The position numbers were made by a program, and so were the translations under genes. A stretch of 64,000 nt of DNA from Pseudomonas mohnii (lineage in GTDB: Bacteria; Pseudomonadota; Gammaproteobacteria; Pseudomonadales; Pseudomonadaceae): positions 5,130,501 to 5,194,500 of the forward strand of contig NZ_FNRV01000001.1 of the NCBI RefSeq assembly GCF_900105115.1, given 5' to 3'. Shown in pieces: positions 49,904 through 57,485 of this stretch (position 1 is its first letter; every line of letters starts with the position of its first letter). The notes beneath the pieces are model-generated. The model ran no database searches. It saw only the letters and a program-made list of their open reading frames with translations, and was not told the origin of the DNA.

Positions 49904-50088
49904 AAGACAACCTGACACTCCTAACCGGTCCAGTGGACAAGCAGCGCGCCGCCCTTGAAGAGCTCAAGCGCAACTTGGATGTGCACATCGAGTTCCTTGG
50001 CATTCAGGCCCGATGCACTCGCATCAAGTATCAGGCGTTGGTCGCCCAAGGCTTCACCGAGGCCCAGGCGCTGGAGTTGTGCAAATGA
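49900..50088 (+). CDS. small helical phage protein
   Basis: 62 residues starting MKDNLTLLTGPVDKQRAALE. The C-terminal TRIKYQALVAQGFTEAQALE is a UBA-like helical segment seen in many small phage proteins. ATGA overlaps on both sides. Function unknown. Confidence 0.65.
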   Translation: MKDNLTLLTGPVDKQRAALEELKRNLDVHIEFLGIQARCTRIKYQALVAQGFTEAQALELCK

Positions 50089-50627
50089 CCGATTACAGCG
50101 AGCTGAAGCGACTGGCCGAGGCCCTCCACGGGGCTGAATGGCAATTGGTCGATGGCGATGGGTTCGATGCCGATAACAGGTTTGTTACGTCTCAGCGTCG
50201 AATCGACGACAACAAGGTCGCCTTTGCAGAAATTAATTACGGTCACCCTGAGGCAGGAATGGGCGAGCCATTCCAGAGCGAGCAAGTCACTGCCGGGGAA
50301 TTCATCGCCGCGGCCAACCCCGCCGCGGTCCTGGCCTTGGTAGCCGAGAACGAGCGGATGACCTCTGAGCTTGAGCAGGCTCAGCTCATTGGGCGCATTT
50401 CCTGCAACTTCGACGGCTACAAAGCCGTGCTTGATGAGCGCGACCAGATCAAGGCCGAGAACGAGGCGCTGCGCAAGGCTGTGCTGGCTGCCCGCGAATT
50501 CATCATGCACGAAGCGGAGGTTCGTGGGCTTCTGGATGAAAACAATGAGGTCTCCTTCAGGCATCCGCGGCGCCAGGCGGCCATCGCGATCATCGACGCC
50601 GCCACGAGCAAGGGAGAGCAGGCATGA
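50085..50627 (+). CDS. Ead/Ea22-like phage protein
   Basis: 180 residues starting MTDYSELKRLAEALHGAEWQ. A conserved-looking middle (EFIAAANPAAVLALVAENER) and a coiled-coil segment (ERDQIKAENEALRKAVLAAR) match the common Ead/Ea22-like accessory proteins of lambdoid phages. The ATG at 50085 overlaps the preceding stop. Role unknown. Confidence 0.68.
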   Translation: MTDYSELKRLAEALHGAEWQLVDGDGFDADNRFVTSQRRIDDNKVAFAEINYGHPEAGMGEPFQSEQVTAGEFIAAANPAAVLALVAENERMTSELEQAQLIGRISCNFDGYKAVLDERDQIKAENEALRKAVLAAREFIMHEAEVRGLLDENNEVSFRHPRRQAAIAIIDAATSKGEQA

Positions 50628-50842
50628 AAGGCCCAAGCGGAGTTATGACCCAGCGAATCGCGCTTGATAAGCGAGTGCTTGACTACCTGCTCGCTCGACC
50701 TGGCTCTACAGCCTGGGCGATGCACAGTGCCGTGGGCGCCACTCGGGAGGAAGTCAGCAAGGCATGCCAGCGCCTGAAGCGCAAAGGCCTGGTAAAGACA
50801 TCGGAAGTGCAAAGCACCTACTGGGAGGCAGTGAGACCATGA
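50624..50842 (+). CDS. small winged-helix protein
   Basis: 72 residues. RVLDYLLARPGSTAWAMHSA then EVSKACQRLKRKGLVK is a winged helix-turn-helix pattern. It overlaps its neighbours by ATGA on both sides. Possibly a regulator of the late switch; function unknown. An in-frame ATG at 50645 is an alternative start. Confidence 0.65.
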   Translation: MKGPSGVMTQRIALDKRVLDYLLARPGSTAWAMHSAVGATREEVSKACQRLKRKGLVKTSEVQSTYWEAVRP

Positions 50843-51255
50843 CTGATTTCGTGATGCGCAGCATGGCCGACGCCAACCGTCTGCTGGGCCACCTGCAGGC
50901 CCAGGACTTCACCCGGCCCAAGAAGATCATCATCAAGGATCAAGATCGCAGCGGCGAGCAGAACAAGGCCCTGCATGCAGCCTTGGCTGATATAGCCGCC
51001 CAGGTCGAGCACGCCGGCAAGAAGTGGGACGTCCTGATCTGGAAGCGCCTTCTGACAGCCGCCTGGCTACGTGAAGCTGGCGATCAGCCGCAGATGATCC
51101 CTGCGGTAGACGGTCACGGCTTCGACGTCATCTACGAGCGCACCAGCAAGCTCACCATGAAGCAGTGTGCCGAGCTGATCGAGTGGGTGCATGCGTTCGG
51201 TGCAGAGCACCAGGTGCGCTGGACGCAGAAGGACAATTGGGGAGGGCGGTATTGA
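50839..51255 (+). CDS. ninB: NinB-family recombination protein
   Basis: 138 residues. EQNKALHAALADIAAQVEHA, WDVLIWKRLLTAAWLREAGD and LIEWVHAFGAEHQVRW are NinB (lambda Orf) hallmarks. Orf binds single-stranded DNA-binding protein and aids phage recombination in place of RecFOR. It is followed by ninG with a TGATG overlap, as in the lambdoid nin region. Confidence 0.9.
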   Translation: MTDFVMRSMADANRLLGHLQAQDFTRPKKIIIKDQDRSGEQNKALHAALADIAAQVEHAGKKWDVLIWKRLLTAAWLREAGDQPQMIPAVDGHGFDVIYERTSKLTMKQCAELIEWVHAFGAEHQVRWTQKDNWGGRY

Positions 51256-51848
51256 TGCTCGCCGCCAAGCAGCCCAAGCCAAAGACCTGCAAGAACCCGG
51301 AATGCGGTATCAGTTTCCCGCCGCAGCGACTCGGCCAGAAGGTATGCAGCCCCAAGTGCGGGTTGGCCATCAAGGACGTGAACCAGGAGAAGGCGCGCAA
51401 GTCGCTGGCCCAGGTTGGCCGCGCCGACATCAAGGTGCGCAAAGAGGCCCTGAAGAGCCGCGGCGATCACATGCGCGAGGCTCAGCAGGCTTTCAACGAG
51501 TTCATCCGCGCCCGTGACCAGGCTGCTGGCCACCACTGCATCTCCAGCGGTAAGCCGTTGGACTGGAGCGGTAACGCAGTAGATGCCGGCCACTATCGCA
51601 GCGTCGGCTCCGCGCCGCACCTGCGCTTCGATGAGCGCAACTGCCACGCGCAGAGCAAGCAGGACAACCGGTTCCTCTCGGGTAACGCAGTGGACTACCG
51701 GATCGGTCTTATCGCGCGCATCGGCCAGCAGGCGGTCGATGCCCTGGAATCCGACCAGAGCGTGCGCAAGTACACCGTCGAAGAGATCAAGGCCATCAAG
51801 GCTGAATACCGGGCAAAGACCAGAGAGCTGAAGGGGATAGCAGCATGA
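51255..51848 (+). CDS. ninG: NinG (Rap-like) recombination endonuclease
   Basis: 197 residues. An N-terminal zinc-binding cluster (KTCKNPECG, QKVCSPKCG) precedes the Rap/NinG nuclease core (HHCISSGKPLDWSGNAVDAG then HYRSVGSAPHLRFDERNCHA). Lambda Rap resolves recombination intermediates. Directly downstream of ninB, as expected. Confidence 0.92.
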   Translation: MLAAKQPKPKTCKNPECGISFPPQRLGQKVCSPKCGLAIKDVNQEKARKSLAQVGRADIKVRKEALKSRGDHMREAQQAFNEFIRARDQAAGHHCISSGKPLDWSGNAVDAGHYRSVGSAPHLRFDERNCHAQSKQDNRFLSGNAVDYRIGLIARIGQQAVDALESDQSVRKYTVEEIKAIKAEYRAKTRELKGIAA

Positions 51849-52426
51849 AGATCAATTCCGCACGCCAGGCTTGGCATGACTGCAATTACAACCCGGCCCC
51901 GGGCCAGACCTCTGATGTCGCCGTGCTTGGGGTGGTGGTGCAGAGCACAGAGCGCGGGCCATCGGCGAATCACGCAATGCACAGTGCGTTGGCCGGCCAG
52001 ATTCAGTCAGCCATCGCACGCCTGCACCACCAGCTGCGTGCGTTCGGCAATGCCATGTACGCAGCCGAGCCGAGCGATGATGATCGGGAAGAGGCGGAGG
52101 CGGCGGTGTTCAATCTGGCTTGCTCACGAGTAGAGCGAATGACGGCCAGTAAAAGAGAGCGGGCCGAGTTCGTAGCCAAGGGTGTCTTTCGTCGCTACCG
52201 CTACATGCACCAGGGCGGCCAGTCGTCCAACCCGGACCCGCTGATCAAGCCTGAAGTATTCCGGGCGTGGCTGAAGGGTGAATATGGAGTTGCACTGGTT
52301 TCGGATCGCTGGGGGCGTGACTGGGAGCCTTTCGTGCAGCTCTGTTTCGATGCCTGCTACGACATCGATGCTAAGGCTCTGAGCCCGATCGGCGGGGTGA
52401 TCTACAAAATGAAAGAGGCCGCTTGA
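51845..52426 (+). CDS. protein in the late-antiterminator (Q) position
   Basis: 193 residues starting MKINSARQAWHDCNYNPAPG. The fold is not recognised, but basic and helical segments (RMTASKRERAEFVAKGVFRR) and its place between ninG and a late promoter with tandem terminators match where lambdoid phages encode antiterminator Q. The late promoter -35 overlaps its stop codon. Antitermination is inference from context only. Confidence 0.55.
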   Translation: MKINSARQAWHDCNYNPAPGQTSDVAVLGVVVQSTERGPSANHAMHSALAGQIQSAIARLHHQLRAFGNAMYAAEPSDDDREEAEAAVFNLACSRVERMTASKRERAEFVAKGVFRRYRYMHQGGQSSNPDPLIKPEVFRAWLKGEYGVALVSDRWGRDWEPFVQLCFDACYDIDAKALSPIGGVIYKMKEAA

Positions 52427-52451
52427 CTTCCCGCCCGGCTGGCGGCATCAT
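52423..52451 (+). promoter_or_regulatory. putative late promoter
   Basis: TTGACT (52423-52428), 17-bp spacer, CATCAT (52446-52451). It overlaps the stop of the Q-position gene and lies upstream of two strong terminators, the arrangement of lambda pR' and tR'. Confidence 0.5.
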
Positions 52452-52493
52452 TTTGCCATATTGAGTATTTTGCCTACGGCAACTTGCTCCACT

Positions 52494-52519
52494 AACCCCG
52501 CCATCGAGCGGGGTTTTTT
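52494..52519 (+). terminator. intrinsic terminator 1 (late leader)
   Basis: AACCCCG-CCATCGAG-CGGGGTT followed by TTTTTT, 45 bp downstream of the putative late promoter. Confidence 0.85.
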
Positions 52520-52597
52520 GTGCCTGCGATTTCCCCAATCCCTCGGAACCTCTGATCGCCAAGTTCGGCGAGGGCCTCATTCGTACATCTTCCCTTT

Positions 52598-52622
52598 GGC
52601 CGCTCCAATCGGCCTTTTTTAT
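52598..52622 (+). terminator. intrinsic terminator 2 (late leader)
   Basis: GGCCG-CTCCAAT-CGGCC followed by TTTTTTATT, 15 bp before the first lysis gene. Confidence 0.85.
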
Positions 52623-52636
52623 TCCCGGAGACTTCA

Positions 52637-52951
52637 ATGGCTGAACCAGCGAGCACCACTGCTGCCGGTCTGTTGCTGGCGAAGTATGGCGTAGCAACCG
52701 CTGGATTCGCCGGAGCAATCCTTTCACTCACGTTCCTGCGTGGACTTACTCGGGGGCAGGCCGCTTCGGCCGTGATCACCGGGTTCGCCTCGGCGATCTT
52801 CACAACCCCGCTGGCCGTCCACTACTTCAGCCTCCCGGTTGATGGCGACACTCAAAATGGCGTGGCATTCCTGATCGGCCTTCTGGCTATGAACATCATC
52901 CCAGGCCTGAAGGCTTTGGCAGGAAAGTTCGGCGCCACAGGAGCAGCCTGA
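52637..52951 (+). CDS. putative holin
   Basis: 104 residues with three hydrophobic segments (about 16-33, 43-60 and 75-92) and a charged turn RGLTRGQAA. Its place as first gene after the late terminators, followed by a second small membrane protein, suggests holin function. The ribosome site GGAG is 8 bp upstream. No catalytic residues expected. Confidence 0.6.
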   Translation: MAEPASTTAAGLLLAKYGVATAGFAGAILSLTFLRGLTRGQAASAVITGFASAIFTTPLAVHYFSLPVDGDTQNGVAFLIGLLAMNIIPGLKALAGKFGATGAA

Positions 52952-52953
52952 AC

Positions 52954-53214
52954 ATGAATACCTTCCTGGTGATGACAGACGCCTTCTTGTGCGTTCTGGT
53001 CGTGGTAGCTGCTGCCGAGCACTTGCGCCGAGTGCGTCCGATCGAGCAGCCATTGCTGAGCATTTCGTTTTACCTGGTCGCCATCGCAGCGTTCGGTGGG
53101 TTCTGGTCTGCCATTCAAGGGCAGTACATAAGCCCGTTCACCGTGACGCTGCACGCCGGGGTGGTGATTTATGCCTGGGCGAGACGCGGGCATCTGTTCG
53201 AACTGAAAACCTAG
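52954..53214 (+). CDS. putative holin-like membrane protein
   Basis: 86 residues, three hydrophobic segments (about 5-22, 36-52 and 62-76) and a short basic C-terminal loop (ARRGHLFELKT). It starts 2 bp after the previous stop. Two adjacent small membrane proteins suggest a holin/antiholin or holin/accessory pair. Typing not possible by eye. Confidence 0.6.
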   Translation: MNTFLVMTDAFLCVLVVVAAAEHLRRVRPIEQPLLSISFYLVAIAAFGGFWSAIQGQYISPFTVTLHAGVVIYAWARRGHLFELKT

Positions 53215-53216
53215 CT

Positions 53217-53252
53217 CGCGACACGTTTCGCGAATCAGCAAATTGTGTCGCG
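53217..53252 (+). promoter_or_regulatory. 36-bp inverted-repeat site, copy C
   Basis: CGCGACACG (53217-53225), 18-bp spacer beginning TTTCGCGAATC, TGTGTCGCG (53244-53252; one mismatch in the right arm). It fills the gap between the second holin-like gene and the metallopeptidase-like gene, ending 14 bp before the chosen start. Confidence 0.65.
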
Positions 53253-53266
53253 ACATGGGAGGAAGC

Positions 53267-53890
53267 ATGGAAAGGCCGATGCCTCCAGCGTCACTCCTTG
53301 AGCTGTCAGAGTTATCCGACTTCGGCATCCGCCTAACTCCAGCTCCTGAGGTGTGGGAATGGCTCCAAGCCGAGATCCTCGCCAACACTGGCAGCATTCA
53401 CAACGAAGACCACGCCCATCTGCTGGATGCCGATATCCGGGTCATGTGGGCATCCGCTGCATTCGCCAAGAAGGGTCGCACTGTAGTGGGTCAAGCCGAG
53501 CAGGTGGCGTTCCGCGCCGGCGGTTGGCAGAAGGCCCGGATGGAGCAGCAGATGTTCGATTGGTTCGGCTGCGTGCCGACCTACATCATCACCCTGGCTG
53601 CCGATTACTGCGCCCAGTGCAGCGACGCCGACTTCTGCGCACTGGTCGAGCATGAGCTCTACCACATCGCTCAGGCCAAGGATCAGTACGGCGCACCCAA
53701 GTTCACGCAAGAGGGTTTGCCCAAGCTTGAGATGCGTGGGCATGACGTCGAAGAGTTCGTCGGTGTGGTTCGTCGCTATGGTGCAAGCCCTGACGTTCAA
53801 GCGCTGGTGGATGCTGCAAACAGTCCTGCTGAGGTGGGGAAATTGAACATATCGAGGGCCTGCGGAACCTGTCTGCTCAAGTCGGCCTGA
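53267..53890 (+). CDS. phage putative metallopeptidase
   Basis: 207 residues. The Zn-binding HELYH (VEHELYHIAQAKD) lies near residue 130, with a downstream RGHDVEEFVGVVRRYG that may supply a third ligand (His/Asp/Glu). This matches the PhageMetallopep family. GGGAGG precedes the chosen ATG at 53267; an ATG 12 bp earlier is possible. In the lysis-packaging junction it might assist lysis or maturation; no endolysin is found here. Confidence 0.75.
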   Translation: MERPMPPASLLELSELSDFGIRLTPAPEVWEWLQAEILANTGSIHNEDHAHLLDADIRVMWASAAFAKKGRTVVGQAEQVAFRAGGWQKARMEQQMFDWFGCVPTYIITLAADYCAQCSDADFCALVEHELYHIAQAKDQYGAPKFTQEGLPKLEMRGHDVEEFVGVVRRYGASPDVQALVDAANSPAEVGKLNISRACGTCLLKSA

Positions 53891-53921
53891 TTCTAGACAG
53901 GCCCTAGACGGATAAAAGCAT

Positions 53922-54443
53922 ATGGCAGCCCTGAAAAATGAGGTGAAGAGCTTCATCGTTCAGGCCTTGGCGTGTTTCGACACACCGTCGCAGGTGGTTG
54001 AGTCGGTCAAGAATGAATTCGGTGAGGTGCTGACCCGCCAACAAGTGGAGAGCCACGACCCGACGAAGGCGTGCAGCAAGGGCCTGGCCGTGAAGTGGCA
54101 GACTCTGTTCCACGACACCCGCAAGAGATTCCGCGAGCAGACAGCTGAAATACCGATCGCCAATCGCGCCTATCGCCTGCGCGCCATGAACAGATTCGTG
54201 GAGAAGGCCGAGACGATGAAGAACATCGGTCTGGCCATGCAGATCCTTGAGCAAGCTGCGAAGGAGGTCGGGGACGCCTACGTCAATCGTCGCGTTGAGC
54301 CGGACAAGTCGCTGGACGACGAGATCAAGCGGCTAAACATCCAAAAGCTACAGCGCGAATTGGAAGACCCGAACAAGGGCCTGCCCGAGCCTAAGCAAGT
54401 CATCATCGGGGTAGAAGATGCAAGCGACCCTGAAGCTGAATAA
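53922..54443 (+). CDS. terminase small subunit (DUF2280)
   Basis: 173 residues starting MAALKNEVKSFIVQALACFD. The N-terminal helix-turn-helix-like block (SQVVESVKNEFGEVLTRQQV, then ESHDPTK) is the DUF2280 signature found just upstream of large terminases. It recognises the packaging site. It overlaps the large subunit gene by 26 bp. Weak ribosome site. Confidence 0.82.
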   Translation: MAALKNEVKSFIVQALACFDTPSQVVESVKNEFGEVLTRQQVESHDPTKACSKGLAVKWQTLFHDTRKRFREQTAEIPIANRAYRLRAMNRFVEKAETMKNIGLAMQILEQAAKEVGDAYVNRRVEPDKSLDDEIKRLNIQKLQRELEDPNKGLPEPKQVIIGVEDASDPEAE

Positions 54444-55698
54444 GCCGCAGTTTGATTTCATCAGTCACCCCAAGAAGTTTTCAGCGTTCGTGGGCGGCTA
54501 CCGTAGCGGCAAGACATTCGTGGGTTGCGTACGGATGTGCATCAACGCACTGGAGCACCCCGGCATTCCACAAGGCTACTTCGCGCCGACGTATCCGCAG
54601 ATCGCCGACATCTTCTACGACACCATGCCGGTTGTCGCGGAGGCGTTTGGCCTGTTCGCTGACATCGTGCCGAGCAAGAAGCGGGTGTACCTGCGCGATA
54701 ACCGAGGCCGGTGCCTGTCGACGATCGTCTGCAAGAGCATGGAGCACCCGCACCGCATCGTCGGCTTCAACATCGCGCATGCCCTGGTCGATGAGATCGA
54801 CTGTATGCCGATCAAGAAGGCTGACAGCGCTTGGAAGAAGATCATCGCGCGGATGTCCACAGTCTGGCCTGGCCGCGACATGAACACCATCGACGTGACG
54901 ACCACGCCAGAGGGCTTCAACTGGGTCTATCGCAAGTTCGTCAAGGAGCTGGCTGCCAATCCATCACAGCGCCCGCTGTACGGGATCGTGCATGCCAGCA
55001 CGCGGCAGAACGCCAAGAACCTGCCGAAGGACTACATCAAGTCCCTGAAGGAGTCCTACCCGGCCAACTTGGTGGATGCGTACATCGATGGCCTGTTCGT
55101 AAACCTGACGTCAGGCAGCGTTTATCCGAGTTTCTGCCGCAAGCAGAACCACACCGACGCAACTATCCGCCCGGGCGAGCAGCTGCATGTGGGCATGGAC
55201 TTCAACATCAACCGGATGGCAGCGACGATTCACGTCGTCCGCGATGGCCTGCCCATGCTGTTGGAGGAGGCTACGGGCCTGTTCGACACGCCAGCAATGA
55301 TTGTCGAGCTTAAGCGCCGCTTCCCAGGGCACAGCATCACGGTATACCCCGACGCCAGCGGCAAGAACCGCAAGAGTGTCAACGGTAGCGAGTCGGATCA
55401 CAGCCTGCTCCGTGCCGCCGGCTTCATGGTCATGGTCAACCCATCCAACCCAATGGTCCGCGACCGGGTGCTGGCCGTGAACGCCATGTTTCTGAATATC
55501 GAGCAGAAGCGCCGCTACTTGGTGAACACCGACAACTGTCCGGTAACCACCCAAGTGCTGGAACAGCAGGCCTACAGCGAAAACGGCGAACCCAACAAGG
55601 ACGGCACTGAAGACCCGGTCGACGCATTGGGCTACTTCATTGTCCAGCGCTTCCCGATTGCGGGCAGCTACACACTCGCAAACGTGAGCAACCAATGA
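54418..55698 (+). CDS. terminase large subunit
   Basis: 426 residues. Walker A GGYRSGKTFVG is near residues 24-34, Walker B ALVDEIDCMP near 122, and nuclease-type aspartates lie in the C-terminal half (HVGMDFNINRMA, VYPDASGKNRKS). It is the ATPase/nuclease motor that packages DNA into proheads. It is flanked by the small subunit and the portal gene. Confidence 0.93.
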   Translation: MQATLKLNKPQFDFISHPKKFSAFVGGYRSGKTFVGCVRMCINALEHPGIPQGYFAPTYPQIADIFYDTMPVVAEAFGLFADIVPSKKRVYLRDNRGRCLSTIVCKSMEHPHRIVGFNIAHALVDEIDCMPIKKADSAWKKIIARMSTVWPGRDMNTIDVTTTPEGFNWVYRKFVKELAANPSQRPLYGIVHASTRQNAKNLPKDYIKSLKESYPANLVDAYIDGLFVNLTSGSVYPSFCRKQNHTDATIRPGEQLHVGMDFNINRMAATIHVVRDGLPMLLEEATGLFDTPAMIVELKRRFPGHSITVYPDASGKNRKSVNGSESDHSLLRAAGFMVMVNPSNPMVRDRVLAVNAMFLNIEQKRRYLVNTDNCPVTTQVLEQQAYSENGEPNKDGTEDPVDALGYFIVQRFPIAGSYTLANVSNQ

Positions 55699-57485
55699 GC
55701 GCATTTACCTACCTGAAAGACAGCCTGCAGAACCTGGTCGCGGGACTGGGTACTGCGCGCGACAAGGCCTCGCACTCCAGCTACGGCGTGCCGGACATGG
55801 ATGATCTCCAGCTGCTGAACGCTTTTCGAGGTTCGTGGGCTGCTCGGAAGGGCGTGTCGATCCCGGCAATCGATGCCTGTCGTAACTGGCGCAACTGGCA
55901 GGCCGACAAGGAGCAGATCCAGAAGATCGAGGCCGAAGAGTCTCACTTAAACGTCCAGGGCAAGATTCTGGAGGCTCTGCTGAAGGCTCGCCTGTTTGGT
56001 GGCGCCGCAGTGTTCATCGGCACCGGTGAGCGTGATACGGCATCCGAGCTCAACCCCGAGCGCATCTGGAAGGGCGGCATCAAGTACCTGACGGTGATGA
56101 CTCGCCGGCAGTTGACCGCTACGGAGATCGAGCAAGACCCGCAAAGCGATCGCTTCGGCAAGCCCAAGGCCTACCGGCTGCCGGGCTCAATGGTCGAGAT
56201 TCACCCTTCGCGCCTGGTGATCTTCATAGGTCAGCAGCACCCCGATCCTGAATTGGCCCAAGGCGCTGCCTTTGGGTGGGGGGATTCGGTGTTGTTGTCG
56301 GCCATGCCGGCGGTGAAGCACTACGACGAGACGATGGCCAACGTGGTCAGCCTGGTCTATGAGGCAAAGATCGACGTCATCAACATCCCGAACCTGATGA
56401 CGAGCATGCAGGACAAGAATTACGAGCGGCTGTTGCTTGAGCGCTTGCGGCTGGCAGCCATTGCCAAAGGCATCAACGGGGCGCTGATCCTCGACGGCCA
56501 GGAGACGCACAGCTCGAAGACGGCGAACTTCGGCACGTTGCCGGACGTAATCGCCAAGACCGAGCAGGGTGTTGCTGGGGCCTTCGATATCCCGGGCTCA
56601 CGCATGTTCGGACTGTCTTCTGGCGGCCTGAACTCCAACGGCGAGGAGAATACTCGCAACTACTACGACAACGTCGCTTCACGCCAGAAGCTGGAGCTGA
56701 TGCCCGCCATGAGCGTGCTGGACGAATGCCTAATCCGTTCCGCACTGGGCAATCGACCGAAGGAAATCCACTACGCCTGGGCGCCACTCTGGCAGGCCAC
56801 GGCGAAAGAGCGGGCCGATATCGGCAAGATCACGGCGGACACCATCAAGACTCTCAACGAGACGAAGCTGTTCCCGTCGGACGCCATCTCGAAGGCGTCG
56901 GTCAATCTGCTGGTCGAGATGAGCATTATGCCGGGCCTTGAGGCTGCCATTGAAGAGTTCGGCACAGAGCTGCCAGATGAAGAGGTGGGTGACGAGGTGA
57001 ATTCGCCGCCTCAGGCGACCAAGACGCCGATCAGTGATGCGGCACCCCGAACCCTGTACGTGTCCCGCAAGGTTACCAACGGCGACGAGATCATCGCGTG
57101 GGCCAAGGCTCAAGGGTTCGATTCAACCGTTCCGGCCGAAAGCCTGCATGTCACGGTCGCCTACAGCCGTAATCCTGTCGACTGGATGAAGATCGGCGAG
57201 ACCTGGTCCGGCGACGGAGATGGGCACCTCAAGGTAGTCCCGGGCGGCGCGCGATTGGTCGATAAGCTCGGTGAGGGTGCGGTCGCGCTGCTGTTCAACA
57301 GCTCCGAACTGGCCTGGCGTCACGTTTCGATCAACGAAGCGACTGGCGCCTCATGGGATTGGCCTGAGTATCAGCCACATATCACTTTCACCTATGAGCC
57401 TGGATCGGTCGATCTGGAAGCGGTTGAGCCGTACCGCGGCAAGATCGAGCTCGGGCCGGAGATATTCGAGGAAATCACCCAATGA
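55695..57485 (+). CDS. portal protein (DUF1073) with C-terminal Acb1-like 2H domain
   Basis: 596 residues. The first about 445 form a DUF1073 phage portal (FRGSWAARKGVSIPAIDACR near the N terminus, FGLSSGGLNSNGEENTRNYY near 305). The last about 145 residues (LYVSRKVTNGDEI onward) carry two H-x-T motifs, H485-V-T487 (LHVTVAYS) and H562-I-T564 (PHITFTYE), the catalytic pair of 2H phosphoesterases. Layout matches Acb1, which degrades cyclic nucleotides of CBASS defence. ATGA coupling to terL. Confidence 0.85.
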   Translation: MSAFTYLKDSLQNLVAGLGTARDKASHSSYGVPDMDDLQLLNAFRGSWAARKGVSIPAIDACRNWRNWQADKEQIQKIEAEESHLNVQGKILEALLKARLFGGAAVFIGTGERDTASELNPERIWKGGIKYLTVMTRRQLTATEIEQDPQSDRFGKPKAYRLPGSMVEIHPSRLVIFIGQQHPDPELAQGAAFGWGDSVLLSAMPAVKHYDETMANVVSLVYEAKIDVINIPNLMTSMQDKNYERLLLERLRLAAIAKGINGALILDGQETHSSKTANFGTLPDVIAKTEQGVAGAFDIPGSRMFGLSSGGLNSNGEENTRNYYDNVASRQKLELMPAMSVLDECLIRSALGNRPKEIHYAWAPLWQATAKERADIGKITADTIKTLNETKLFPSDAISKASVNLLVEMSIMPGLEAAIEEFGTELPDEEVGDEVNSPPQATKTPISDAAPRTLYVSRKVTNGDEIIAWAKAQGFDSTVPAESLHVTVAYSRNPVDWMKIGETWSGDGDGHLKVVPGGARLVDKLGEGAVALLFNSSELAWRHVSINEATGASWDWPEYQPHITFTYEPGSVDLEAVEPYRGKIELGPEIFEEITQ

